From the NCBI RefSeq assembly GCF_900603025.1, contig NZ_LR026975.1, forward strand, positions 1,364,001 through 1,428,000: 64,000 bases of DNA, given 5' to 3'. Position 1 is the first letter of the stretch; each line of letters starts with the position of its first letter. This stretch comes from Mycolicibacterium hassiacum DSM 44199 (GTDB lineage Bacteria > Actinomycetota > Actinomycetes > Mycobacteriales > Mycobacteriaceae). A program made the position numbers and the translations under genes. Positions 16,643 to 26,673 of the stretch are shown here, one piece after another. The notes under the pieces are model-generated. The model saw nothing but the letters and a program-made list of their open reading frames with translations. It was not told where the DNA came from and ran no database searches.

Positions 16643-17704
16643 ATGACGACCTACGCGATCACGGTGCGCGGTGCCAACAAGCGCTACGGCGACTTCGCCG
16701 CGCTGGACAACGTGGACTTCGACGTCCCGGCCGGCTCGCTGACCGCCCTGCTCGGTCCGAGCGGTTCGGGCAAGTCCACGCTGCTGCGCGCCATCGCCGG
16801 ACTCGACCGCCCGGACACCGGCACGATCGCCATCAACGGGCGCGACGTCACCAATGTGCCGCCGCAGCACCGGGGCATCGGGTTCGTGTTCCAGCACTAC
16901 GCGGCGTTCAAGCACATGACGGTGCGGGACAACGTCGCGTTCGGCCTCAAGATCCGCAAACGGCCCAAGGCCGAGATCAAGGAACGGGTCGACAACCTGC
17001 TCGAGGTGGTCGGCCTGGCCGGGTTCCAGTCGCGCTACCCGAATCAGCTGTCCGGCGGGCAGCGCCAGCGGATGGCGCTGGCCCGCGCGCTCGCGGTGGA
17101 CCCGCAGGTGCTGCTGCTCGACGAGCCGTTCGGCGCACTCGACGCCAAGGTGCGCGAGGATCTGCGGGCCTGGCTGCGCCGGCTGCACGAGGAGGTGCAC
17201 GTCACCACCGTGCTGGTGACCCACGACCAGACCGAGGCGCTCGACGTCGCCGACCGGATCGCGGTGCTCAACAAGGGCCGCATCGAACAGGTCGGGTCCC
17301 CGTCGGAGGTCTACGACCGGCCCGCCAACGCGTTCGTGATGTCGTTCCTCGGCGCGGTGTCGACGCTGAACGGCAGCATGGTCCGGCCCCACGACATCCG
17401 GGTCGGGCTCACCCCCGACATGGCGATCGCGGCCGGCGACGACTCGGTCAAGTCCACCGGGGTGCTGCGGGCCACCGTGGACCGGGTTGTCAAGCTGGGG
17501 TTCGAGGTCCGGTTGGAGCTCACCAACGCGGCCGACCGCTCGACGTTCACCGCGCAGATCACCCGCGGCGACGCCGAGGCGCTGTCGCTGAAACCGGGGG
17601 ACACCGTCTACGTGCGGGCCACCCGGGTCCCCGAACTGCCCGACGGCGGCGAGGCGGTCGCGCGCAGCGACTCCGAGGCCGAGGCCCGGGTGCAGCCGGT
17701 CTGA
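16643..17704 (+). CDS. cysA: Sulfate/thiosulfate ABC transporter ATPase CysA
   Basis: 353 residues. Walker [11 protein letters not shown]-loop FQHYAAF, signature [15 protein letters not shown], Walker [13 protein letters not shown] and the switch His in [16 protein letters not shown] are intact. The C-terminal ~110 residues form a TOBE-type regulatory domain ([10 protein letters not shown]). A ribosome site (GAGAAGGTGAG) precedes the ATG. It powers sulfate import through CysT/CysW. The gene ends 24 nt from a convergent gene. Confidence 0.95.
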   Translation: MTTYAITVRGANKRYGDFAALDNVDFDVPAGSLTALLGPSGSGKSTLLRAIAGLDRPDTGTIAINGRDVTNVPPQHRGIGFVFQHYAAFKHMTVRDNVAFGLKIRKRPKAEIKERVDNLLEVVGLAGFQSRYPNQLSGGQRQRMALARALAVDPQVLLLDEPFGALDAKVREDLRAWLRRLHEEVHVTTVLVTHDQTEALDVADRIAVLNKGRIEQVGSPSEVYDRPANAFVMSFLGAVSTLNGSMVRPHDIRVGLTPDMAIAAGDDSVKSTGVLRATVDRVVKLGFEVRLELTNAADRSTFTAQITRGDAEALSLKPGDTVYVRATRVPELPDGGEAVARSDSEAEARVQPV

Positions 17705-17728
17705 TCCGGGCCGGCGGGTTCAGCGGGT

Positions 17729-18964
17729 TCAGAAGTAGCCGTTGGCCGGCGGCCACACTCCGTTGACGGCGTAGTTGCCGGCCACGTACGCCTTGTACGC
17801 CAGCGGGCTGTGGCCGGCCAGCGTGCGGGCGTTGCGCCAGTGCCGGTCCAGGTTCAGCGCCCGTGCGGTGGCCGACGCCCCGCCGGTGTCGAACAGCCGC
17901 TCGGCGGCGTCGAGGGTCAGCCGTTCGGCCACCAGCTGCGCCTTGGCGATGGTCACCGCGACGTCGGCGATCGCGCCCGGATCGTGCTGGCGCCCTTCGT
18001 CGACGAGCCGATCCACGGCGTCGGCGGCGGTCAGCACGATCGCCTCGGCCGCGGACGCCGCCGCGGCGACGTCACCCACCGCCTGCAGGACGAACGGATC
18101 GGTCGTCGCGCTCTCGGCCACCGAGTGCGCCGCCGGGCGCGCCTTGGTGCGCACGTAGGCCACCGCGTCGTCGGTCACCGCATGGGCGATCCCGACGGCC
18201 ACCGCGGCCAGGTACAGCTGCAGGAAGCCGGTGGTGTGGGTGAGGCTGTCGCCACCGGAGACGGTGATCACCTCGTCCGCGCCGACCTCGACGTCGGTGA
18301 ACCGGGTGCCGCCGCTGGCGGTGGTGCGCTGACCGAAACCGTCCCAGTCATCGAACAATTCGACGCCCGGACGGTTGACCGGCACCATCACCTGCACGTC
18401 GCGGCCCTGCGCGTCGAGCGCCGACACCGCGATCAGGTCGGCGTACAGGGTGCCGGTGGAGTAGAACTTGTGGCCGTTGAGCCGCAGCACCCCGTCGGTG
18501 TCGGGCAGCACCTTGGTGTCCGTGCTCGACGGGGACCGTCCGGCCGCGTCGGTGATCGCGTTGCCGACGATGACGCCGGGGTAGACCCGGCGGAACCAGG
18601 TGCGCCGCTCCTCGGCGGTGGCGCGGTTGCTCAGCAGCCGCTCGTGGAACCCGTAATGCGGGCGAAGCGCCTGGGCCACATTGGAACTGCCGCGGGCGAT
18701 CTGGATGACCGCGGTCAGCACGTCGCGTACCGAACCGCCGGGCCCGCCGAACTCGGCGGGCACCCGGAGGTCGAGCACCCCGATGCGGCGCAGCTCGGCC
18801 ACCGCGTCGTACTGCAGCACCCGGTCGCGTTCGGCGGCCGGGTCCTGCCGCTGCAGGCGGGCGACCACATCGGGCAGTCGGGCCAGCCGCTCGGCGACGG
18901 TGCCGCCCAGCGGGGTGTCGGTGAACGGGGGCCGTGGCGGTACGGGCTCGGTATTCGCGCTCAT
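17729..18964 (-). CDS. Acyl-CoA-dehydrogenase-fold flavoprotein (SfnB/DszC-like), second copy
   Basis: 411 residues, same fold and C-terminal signature (LDRHWRNARTLAGHSP) as the protein at 630-1865, and the same FGQRTTASGGTRFTDVEV core. Other family segments are LRVPAEFGGPGGSVRDVLTAVI and GHKFYSTGTLYADLIAVSA. SfnB-like proteins are linked to use of dimethyl sulfone and other organosulfur compounds. The ATG at 18964 opens the conserved frame. It is the third gene of an apparent operon after an APC permease and a glutamine-synthetase-like enzyme (32 nt gap). Whether it works on a sulfur compound or on an amine supplied by those partners is not clear. Confidence 0.82.
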   Translation of the reverse strand: MSANTEPVPPRPPFTDTPLGGTVAERLARLPDVVARLQRQDPAAERDRVLQYDAVAELRRIGVLDLRVPAEFGGPGGSVRDVLTAVIQIARGSSNVAQALRPHYGFHERLLSNRATAEERRTWFRRVYPGVIVGNAITDAAGRSPSSTDTKVLPDTDGVLRLNGHKFYSTGTLYADLIAVSALDAQGRDVQVMVPVNRPGVELFDDWDGFGQRTTASGGTRFTDVEVGADEVITVSGGDSLTHTTGFLQLYLAAVAVGIAHAVTDDAVAYVRTKARPAAHSVAESATTDPFVLQAVGDVAAAASAAEAIVLTAADAVDRLVDEGRQHDPGAIADVAVTIAKAQLVAERLTLDAAERLFDTGGASATARALNLDRHWRNARTLAGHSPLAYKAYVAGNYAVNGVWPPANGYF

Positions 18965-18996
18965 CGGTGTTTCACGGTCGGGTCGGTCGTCGGGTT

Positions 18997-20331
18997 TCAG
19001 GAGCTCACCAGGTAGCGGTCGCGCTCCCAGTCGGTCACCTGTGCGGTGTACTCGGTCCACTCGCTGCGGGCCAGAGCGGCGAAGTCATGCACGGAATCGG
19101 CGCCCAGGATCTCGGTGATCGTGTCGTCGCGGGTTGCCAACTCCACTGCGACACCGAGAGATTCGGGAAGCGGCACGCCCTTGTGGTAGAGGTTGCCGCC
19201 TTCCAGTGGCGGGGGCTCCGACTTGGCTTCCAGCCCGGCGATGATCGCGGCCAGCGCCGAGGCGATCAACCAGTACGGGTTGGCATCCGAAGCGCCGCTG
19301 CGCAATTCGATACGGGTGGCCGCCGGATCGGGCTCGACCAGCGACCGGATCGCGGCGCTGCGGTTGTCGCGGCTCCAGGTCACCGTGGCCGGGGCGAACG
19401 AGTCCGGCTCGAACCGGCGGTAGGCGTTGACCGAATGCGCGCCGAACAGCGTGATCGAGGGCAGGTGCTCGAGCAGACCGGCGATCGCGTGCCGGGCCGT
19501 CGGGTTCTCCGCGCCGTTGTCCGGGGCGAACGCCGGATCGCCGTCGCGCCACAGCGAGATGTGCAGGTGCTGTGAGCTGCCGGAGTGTTCGCTGAACGGC
19601 TTGGCCATGAAGCTGGCGAGTTTGCCGTGCCGGCGCGCCACCTCCTTGGCCGCGTACTTGAGCCGGGCGGCGTCGTCGGCGGCGGTCAGCGCATCGGCGT
19701 AGACCAGGTTCGTCTCGACCTGACCCGGCCCGTACTCGGTCTGGATGCCCTCCAGCGCGGTGAACGCGCTCAACGTCTCGTACAGGTCGGTGAGCAGGGG
19801 TTCGAGCGCGTTGGCGTTCTGCAGCGAGTAGGCGTGGATGTCGTCCTGGAACGGGGTGCCGTCCGGGTTGAGCAGATAGAACTCCAGCTCCACACCCACC
19901 TTGGCGGTGTAGCCGAGGGCGGCGAGGCGCTCGATCACCCGCCGCAGCACCGCCCGCGGATCCAGTCCCGAGGGGGTGCGGTGATGGGTGACGATGTCTG
20001 CGATCACGTGTCCGGCGTTGGGTCGCCAGGGCAGCGGCCGATAGGTGCTCAGATCGGGCACCGCGAACACGTCGGGGTAGCCACCGGACCAGTTCGTCTG
20101 CCGCAGCGAGTCGATGACCGTGCCGTCGCTGTTCCAGCCCAGCGAGGCCTCGCAGAACGCGAACCCGGAGCCCAGGGCGCGGCGCAGGAACTGTTTGGCC
20201 GGAATGCGTTTGCCCTGCGCGTGGCCGAAGGCGTCGCTCCAGGCCACCTCGATTTCGGCGAGCGTGCCCGCCTCGAGCGCGGTTCTCAGTTCCCGCTCCG
20301 CCGTCGACACCGGGGTCGTCTCGACCGTCAT
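18997..20331 (-). CDS. Glutamine synthetase family protein (gamma-glutamyl-amine synthetase candidate)
   Basis: 444 residues with glutamine synthetase landmarks: metal-binding VGVELEFYLL, GPGQVETNL, HLHISLW, the Arg-rich substrate loop AYRRFEPDSF and ELRSGASDANPYW. It is somewhat shorter than housekeeping GlnA, and its partners (an amino-acid/amine permease overlapping it by 4 nt and a flavin monooxygenase after it) are those of GlnA3/PuuA-like enzymes, which ligate glutamate to polyamines or ethanolamine for catabolism. It is therefore more likely catabolic than ammonia-assimilating, an inference from context. The frame stays open upstream to 20763, but the TCAT overlap with the permease stop and the start of family homology support ATG at 20331. 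Confidence 0.85.
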   Translation of the reverse strand: MTVETTPVSTAERELRTALEAGTLAEIEVAWSDAFGHAQGKRIPAKQFLRRALGSGFAFCEASLGWNSDGTVIDSLRQTNWSGGYPDVFAVPDLSTYRPLPWRPNAGHVIADIVTHHRTPSGLDPRAVLRRVIERLAALGYTAKVGVELEFYLLNPDGTPFQDDIHAYSLQNANALEPLLTDLYETLSAFTALEGIQTEYGPGQVETNLVYADALTAADDAARLKYAAKEVARRHGKLASFMAKPFSEHSGSSQHLHISLWRDGDPAFAPDNGAENPTARHAIAGLLEHLPSITLFGAHSVNAYRRFEPDSFAPATVTWSRDNRSAAIRSLVEPDPAATRIELRSGASDANPYWLIASALAAIIAGLEAKSEPPPLEGGNLYHKGVPLPESLGVAVELATRDDTITEILGADSVHDFAALARSEWTEYTAQVTDWERDRYLVSS

Positions 20332-21821
20332 GACCGCACCGCCTCGTCGTCGATCGGATCGCCAGCGGCGGCGTCGCCGGCCACCGTCCTGCTTTCGATT
20401 ACCTTGTCGCCCAGCCGGATACCGACCGCGGTGCCGGAGGCGAACGCGAGCACCAGCAGCGACAGGATCACCCAGGCCAGCACGCTGGATCCGCCGACCA
20501 GGTCTTTGAGGTTGGTCAGGATCAGCACCAGCGACAGCGCCAGACCCAGCGCGCCCAGTGCGGGGGCGACGCGCACCCGCCACAGCGAGTACCCGCGCCG
20601 GTCGCGGCCGAAGAACACGATCACCGCCACGGTGGTGGCCAGCAGCAGCACCACGATGCCCACCGTGGTGGTGCCGGCGAACCAGGTGTAGAACTGCCCG
20701 GCTGGGTCGAGCCGGAACAGAACCGCCGCCGTGATGCTCACCGCGACCACCGCCGACACCCACAGCGAGGCGCGGTGCGGCGAACCGTGCCGCGGATGCG
20801 GATAACTCAGCGACGCCGGCAGGATGTCGCGCTGCGAGAGCGCGAACACATAGCGCGACACCACGTTGTGGAAGGCCAGGATGCAGGCGAACAGGCTGGT
20901 GAAGTACAGCACCGAGATGATGTCGGCGCCCACGATCCCGATGTAGCGCCGGGCGGTGTCACCCAGGAAGGTGTCACCGGATTCGGTGGCCCGGGCCACG
21001 GCCTGCTGGTCACCCCAGCCCGAGATCAGCGCCCAGCTGGTGACCGCGTAGAACACGCCGATGAGGATCAGCGAGACGTAGGTGGCGCGCGGGATGGTGC
21101 GGTCGGGATCGCGTGCCTCGTCGCGGAAGATCGCGGTCGCCTCGAAACCGACGTAGCTGATGATCGCGAACAGCAGGCCGATGCCCAACGATCCGGAGAA
21201 GATCGCACCGGGGTTGACGATCCCGGTCGACAGGCCGTGGTCGCCGCCCTGGGCGACGATGACCGCGTCCAGCACCACGACGATCGCGATCTCGGCGGTC
21301 AACAGTACCGCGAGTACCTGGCTGGACAGCTCGATGTTGCGGTAGCCCAGGTAGGTGATGATGGCGAACGCCGCGGCGGCGAACAGCCACCAGGGCAGGC
21401 TGGGTCCGCCGAACAGCTCCACGACCGCCGTCCCCGCCGGGCCGATCAGCCCGTACACACCGGCTTCCAGCGCGATATAGCTCAGCACCGCGACGAAGGC
21501 GATGCCCATGCCGGTCGGAAAGCCCAGTGCGCGACGGACATAGGAGAAGAACGCGCCGGCGTCCTCGACATAGGGCGTCATCGCGGTGAAGCCGGCCGAG
21601 AACAGCAGCAGGATCACCGTGGAGATGATGAACGTCGCGGGAAATCCGGACCCGTTGCCGTTGGCCAGGCCCAGGGGAACGACGCCGCCGATCACCCCGA
21701 GCGGGGCCGCGGCCGCGACCACCATGAACACGATGGCGGCCACTCCCAGGTTGCCGCGCAGCTTGCGGGCCGGTGGTGCCGGATCGTCCAGGTGCTCTGG
21801 TACAGCGATTGTTTCGGACAT
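20328..21821 (-). CDS. APC-family amino acid/amine permease
   Basis: 497 residues with about 12 hydrophobic segments. The N-terminal GNLGVAAIVFMVVAAAAPLG and the SYVGFEATAIFRDEARDPDRTIPRA region are typical of the APC superfamily. The ATG at 21821 has a ribosome site (AAGGG, 9 nt upstream); the longer frame to 21854 lacks one. It is the first gene of an operon with the glutamine-synthetase-like enzyme and a DszC-like flavoprotein, so it probably imports the compound they process. Confidence 0.88.
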   Translation of the reverse strand: MSETIAVPEHLDDPAPPARKLRGNLGVAAIVFMVVAAAAPLGVIGGVVPLGLANGNGSGFPATFIISTVILLLFSAGFTAMTPYVEDAGAFFSYVRRALGFPTGMGIAFVAVLSYIALEAGVYGLIGPAGTAVVELFGGPSLPWWLFAAAAFAIITYLGYRNIELSSQVLAVLLTAEIAIVVVLDAVIVAQGGDHGLSTGIVNPGAIFSGSLGIGLLFAIISYVGFEATAIFRDEARDPDRTIPRATYVSLILIGVFYAVTSWALISGWGDQQAVARATESGDTFLGDTARRYIGIVGADIISVLYFTSLFACILAFHNVVSRYVFALSQRDILPASLSYPHPRHGSPHRASLWVSAVVAVSITAAVLFRLDPAGQFYTWFAGTTTVGIVVLLLATTVAVIVFFGRDRRGYSLWRVRVAPALGALGLALSLVLILTNLKDLVGGSSVLAWVILSLLVLAFASGTAVGIRLGDKVIESRTVAGDAAAGDPIDDEAVRS

Positions 21822-21971
21822 GCGGTGTAGCCCTTCGACTCGGATCAGTTGCACGCTAGGACGTCGAGGACGCGCTGCCCAGTTCTGGAGTCAGCGTGAG
21901 TCTTATTCCGCGAAGGGCAAAGCGGCGAGGCGATTCTCGGCGGGTTGGCTGCTGAGGCGGCGCCGGTTTCG

Positions 21972-22790
21972 CTACGCCGCGGCGGCCTTGACCGCGCGGC
22001 CGACCTCGGTGCGGATCGCCGCGTGCTCCGGGGAGCGGCGCAGCTCGTCGGGATCGACCCCGGTGCGGGGCAACTCGACCGGAAGGTCGAGCGCGACCCG
22101 GCCCGGACGGCGGGTCAGCACCACGATCCGCGAACCGAGGAACGCGGCCTCGTCGGCGCTGTGCGTGACGAACACGGTGGTACGGCCGGATTCGGCGCTG
22201 ACCTGACGGACGTCCTCCTGCAGGCGTTCGCGGGTCAGCGCGTCGAGTGCGGCGAACGGTTCGTCGAGCAGGAACAGCGGGGTCTCGGCGGCCAGCGCGC
22301 GGGCGATGGCGACCCGCTGCTGCTGGCCCCCGCTGATCTCCCAGATCCGGCGGCGCGCCGTGCCTTCCAGCCCCACCCGGGCCAACAGTTCGTCGCGGCG
22401 GGCGGCGCGCTCCTCCCGCGGCACCCCGGCGTACTTGAGCGCCAGGTCGATGTTGCCGCCGACGGTGCGCCACGGAAACAGCCGGGGCTGCTGGAACACC
22501 ACGCCCGCGGTGACCCCCGGGGTGGGCGGGCCGCCGGACACCAGCACCGAGCCTTCGGTGGGAGTTTCGAATCCGGCCAGCAGCCGCAGCAGCGTGCTCT
22601 TGCCGCACCCCGACGCGCCGACCAGGACCAGGAAGGTTCCCGGTTCGACGGTGAGATCGACCGGGCCGAGCGCGGTCACCGCGTCCCGGCCGCGGCCGTA
22701 GGTGTGCGTGACCCCGCTGATCCGGATGGCGGCGCTGTTGCCGTCCACCCGTTGACCGGCCGCGACGGACAGGTCACTGACCGAGGACAC
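21972..22790 (-). CDS. Sulfonate/taurine-type ABC transporter ATPase (TauB/SsuB-like)
   Basis: 272 residues. Walker A GASGCGKST, Q-loop FQQPRLFPWRTV, signature ISGGQQQRVAIARAL, Walker B LFLLDEPFAALD and VFVTHSADEAAFLGSRIVVL are all intact and typical of the nitrate/sulfonate/taurine ATPase group. It overlaps the upstream binding-protein gene by 17 nt. It is the last gene of the operon permease-binding protein-ATPase. Confidence 0.9.
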   Translation of the reverse strand: MSSVSDLSVAAGQRVDGNSAAIRISGVTHTYGRGRDAVTALGPVDLTVEPGTFLVLVGASGCGKSTLLRLLAGFETPTEGSVLVSGGPPTPGVTAGVVFQQPRLFPWRTVGGNIDLALKYAGVPREERAARRDELLARVGLEGTARRRIWEISGGQQQRVAIARALAAETPLFLLDEPFAALDALTRERLQEDVRQVSAESGRTTVFVTHSADEAAFLGSRIVVLTRRPGRVALDLPVELPRTGVDPDELRRSPEHAAIRTEVGRAVKAAAA

Positions 22791-23802
22791 CGGGCAGCCC
22801 CTTGGTGTAGATCGCCGCGCGCAGCGAATCCACCGGCGCGGCGGCGGGAATCTGCTTCTGGTCGGCGAGGAACTGAGAGGCGTTCTGCAGGTTCACCGCG
22901 ATGTTGCCCGGATCGCCGTCGGTGCCCAGCCACTCCGGGGACGCGATCTGCTCCGGGGTGAGGAACACGGTCTGCTTGAGCTGCTCGCCGACCTGTTCGG
23001 GGGTCAGGCCGATCTCGGCGGCGATCGCGGTGGCCGCGGCGGTCGGATCGTTGTGGATGACGTTGAGCGCGCGGGCCTGCTGCTGACGCCAGATGTCGAC
23101 GACCTCGGGGTGCTGCTCGGCGAACTTCGCCGACACCACACCCAGGTCGAGCGTCGGCTTGCCGGCGGCGGCCAGCTGGCGGCTGGTGATCAGATCCTTA
23201 CCGGTCTTGCGGATCTCGTCGAGGGTGGGCAGCCAAGTGTAGGCCGCGTCGATGTCGCCGCGCTCCCAGGCCGCCAGGATCGCCTGGGGCTGCAGGTCGA
23301 TGAGCTGAACATCGTTGGGCGACAGGTTGTTCAGGTTCAGCGCGGCCAGCAGGCTGTAGTGCGCGGTGGACGCGAACGGGGTGGCCACCCGCTTGCCCCG
23401 CAACTGCGGGATGCTGTCGATGCCGGTGCCGTCGCGGGCCACCAGGGCCTCGTTGTCACCGGCGACGTCGAGGATGAACGCCACCTGGTAGGGGATGTTC
23501 AGCGGCGCGGACAGGCCGCGGGCCACCGGGCTGGATCCCAGAGCGCCGAAATCGAGTTCGCCGGCCACGAACGCGGTGTTCACATCCGCGCCGGAGTCGA
23601 ACTTGGTCCACTTGATCTGGTAGTCGGGCAGCGCGTCCTCGAGCCAGCGGTTGTGCTTGACGATCAGGTCGCCGCTGGGGAAGGTCTGGTAGCCGATCCG
23701 GATGGTCGGCTTGTCGCCCCCCTGGTCGGATTTCTCGACGGAGCAACCGGCCAGCGCCAGGATCGTGGCGGCCAGCGCGGCGAAGACAGCTTTGAACCTC
23801 AT
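22774..23802 (-). CDS. Sulfonate/taurine-type substrate-binding lipoprotein (TauA/SsuA-like)
   Basis: 342 residues. The signal peptide MRFKAVFAALAATILALAGC ends in a lipobox. TauA/SsuA family segments follow: IRIGYQTFPSGDLIVK, FDSGADVNTAFVAGELDFGALGSSP, GKRVATPFASTAHYSL and DLQPQAILAAWERGDIDAAYTW. A strong ribosome site (GGAGAGGAAAGG) precedes the ATG at 23802, which overlaps the permease stop (TCAT). No sulfonatase gene (tauD, ssuD) adjoins it. Substrate is predicted as taurine or another alkanesulfonate by family and by the surrounding sulfur genes. Confidence 0.9.
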   Translation of the reverse strand: MRFKAVFAALAATILALAGCSVEKSDQGGDKPTIRIGYQTFPSGDLIVKHNRWLEDALPDYQIKWTKFDSGADVNTAFVAGELDFGALGSSPVARGLSAPLNIPYQVAFILDVAGDNEALVARDGTGIDSIPQLRGKRVATPFASTAHYSLLAALNLNNLSPNDVQLIDLQPQAILAAWERGDIDAAYTWLPTLDEIRKTGKDLITSRQLAAAGKPTLDLGVVSAKFAEQHPEVVDIWRQQQARALNVIHNDPTAAATAIAAEIGLTPEQVGEQLKQTVFLTPEQIASPEWLGTDGDPGNIAVNLQNASQFLADQKQIPAAAPVDSLRAAIYTKGLPGVLGQ

Positions 23803-24665
23803 ACCTTTCCTCTCCAGGGGACCGCGCGCCGTTCGACGGCACGCAGCAGACCATCGATGACCAGACCCGAGAAGCCGATCGCGAAGATGCCGACCAGCAC
23901 CACCGGGGTGTTGTTGTAATTGCTTGCGTCCTTGACCAATCCGCCGACGCCGGGGATGCCGTTGAACAGCTCGGCGGCGACCACCGACGAATAGGCCATG
24001 CCGACCGCCAACCGGATCCCGGTGAACGTCTCCGGCAGCGCCGACGGGATCACCACATCGCGGATCACCGCGGCGCGTGACGCCCCCAGCGCCCGGGCCG
24101 CCTCCTGCAGCCCGACCGGGGCGGCGACCACGGCGGCGGTGGTGGCGACCGCGGCGGGCGGCAGCGCGGCCAGCGCCAGCAGGGTGATCTTGGGGGCCTC
24201 GTCGATGCCCAGCCAGATGACCAGCAGGAAGAAGTACGCCAGCGGCGGCAGCGCCCGCAGGAACGTCAGCCACGGTTCGAGCACGCTGCGCACCCAGCCG
24301 ATCGACCCCATCACCAGGCCCAGCAGCACACCGAGCACGACACCGATCACCACACCGGCCGCTACCCGGCGCAGCGTCATGTACAGGTGCTCCCACAGCA
24401 GATACCCCGCGTAGCCGCGCACCCCGTCGTGGGTGGTCGAGATGTCGACGAAGGCGCGCCAGACCGTGCTGGGATACGGCACGAACGTCTGGTTCCAGAT
24501 GCCGCTGGCCGCGGCCAGCTGCCAGGCGAGCAGAAACACCGCCACCGACAGCAGCGGCAGCCCGGCGCGGCTCAGCCGGGCACGCCACCGGGTCTCGGGC
24601 GCGTCGGCGGCCGGCTCCTCGGCCGGGGCGTCCGGGGTGGGGGAGATATCGACGAAAACCGACAC
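23799..24665 (-). CDS. Sulfonate/taurine-type ABC transporter permease (TauC/SsuC-like)
   Basis: 288 residues: a Pro/Ala-rich cytoplasmic N-terminus, then about six membrane segments beginning with GLPLLSVAVFLLAWQLA. The coupling loop EAARALGASRAAVIRDVVIP is clear. TauC-type sequence WLGIDEAPKITLLALAALPP is present. The GTG at 24665 has GAAGAGG upstream. It is the first gene of the operon. Confidence 0.9.
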   Translation of the reverse strand: MSVFVDISPTPDAPAEEPAADAPETRWRARLSRAGLPLLSVAVFLLAWQLAAASGIWNQTFVPYPSTVWRAFVDISTTHDGVRGYAGYLLWEHLYMTLRRVAAGVVIGVVLGVLLGLVMGSIGWVRSVLEPWLTFLRALPPLAYFFLLVIWLGIDEAPKITLLALAALPPAAVATTAAVVAAPVGLQEAARALGASRAAVIRDVVIPSALPETFTGIRLAVGMAYSSVVAAELFNGIPGVGGLVKDASNYNNTPVVLVGIFAIGFSGLVIDGLLRAVERRAVPWRGKV

Positions 24666-24873
24666 CGGGCTGACCTCTTCGGGACTGGCGCTGGACAGGG
24701 AACGCTGGGCGGACTCGTGTCAGCGACAGCGGGCGTCGTCGGGCAGCGGGGCGGTCACCCGGCCAGTTCTACCGGGGCGCCGGTGTCCGGTGGAGATCTT
24801 CGATCAGCGCGAATTTAATTGCCCGCGCCGACCCGCCGGGGGGCCGATGCGGTAGGGCGGTCGAACCCCGCCG

Positions 24874-26059
<1,186 letters not shown>

Positions 26060-26063
26060 GTCG

Positions 26064-26642
26064 TCAGCCCACCTTCGCCGATCCGGCCGTGTCGCAGGAG
26101 GCGCCGCGGTTGTAGGGCAGCCGCGCCAACAGCATCCCCAGCGCGCAGGTGTTGGTCAGCGCCGCGAAGGTGAGCCCCGCGCCCATGGCCGCCGCGATCC
26201 ACTTGAGCCAGGGCACGGCGACGCTGCCGAGAACGGCGGCGAGCACGACCACCCCGACCACCAGGCGGACCTGCCGCTCCAGGTCCCAGCGCCGGCGACC
26301 CTCGTTGACCTCGAATCCGTGCGCCTGCCAGGCGAGGATGCCGCCGTCGAGCACGCACACGTTCGACAGCCCCGCCCGGCGCAGCAGCTGCTCGGCCTGC
26401 CGGGCCCGCTGACCGGAACGGCAGATCAGCACCACGTCGGCCGGCCCCCGCAGCCGGGCGGCCACCGCGTCCCGGTTGCGGCGCAGGCTGTCCAACGGCA
26501 CGTTCGACGATCCGGGGATGTGGGCGGTGCCGAACTCACCGGGTGTGCGCACGTCGACGAGTTGCGGCGGGGCGTCGGACGCGCACATCCGCTGCAACTC
26601 GCGACATCGGACGGTCTGGGTCATCGGTTCGGACGTCGTCAT
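26064..26642 (-). CDS. Membrane-anchored rhodanese
   Basis: 192 residues. An N-terminal rhodanese domain (about 1-110) has LVDVRTPGEFGTAHIPGSSNVP and the active-site loop ICRSGQRA with catalytic Cys. The C-terminal part (about 125-190) has two hydrophobic segments of DUF2892 type ending in TNTCALGMLLARLPYNR. The second ATG (26642) is preferred since AAGGA is about 10 nt upstream; the ATG at 26651 is too close to it. It should move sulfane sulfur at the inner membrane face. It lies between the SQR-type flavoprotein and the TauE exporter. Confidence 0.85.
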   Translation of the reverse strand: MTTSEPMTQTVRCRELQRMCASDAPPQLVDVRTPGEFGTAHIPGSSNVPLDSLRRNRDAVAARLRGPADVVLICRSGQRARQAEQLLRRAGLSNVCVLDGGILAWQAHGFEVNEGRRRWDLERQVRLVVGVVVLAAVLGSVAVPWLKWIAAAMGAGLTFAALTNTCALGMLLARLPYNRGASCDTAGSAKVG

Positions 26643-26673
26643 GAAATCCATTTCCTTCCAGTGCTTTCGAATC

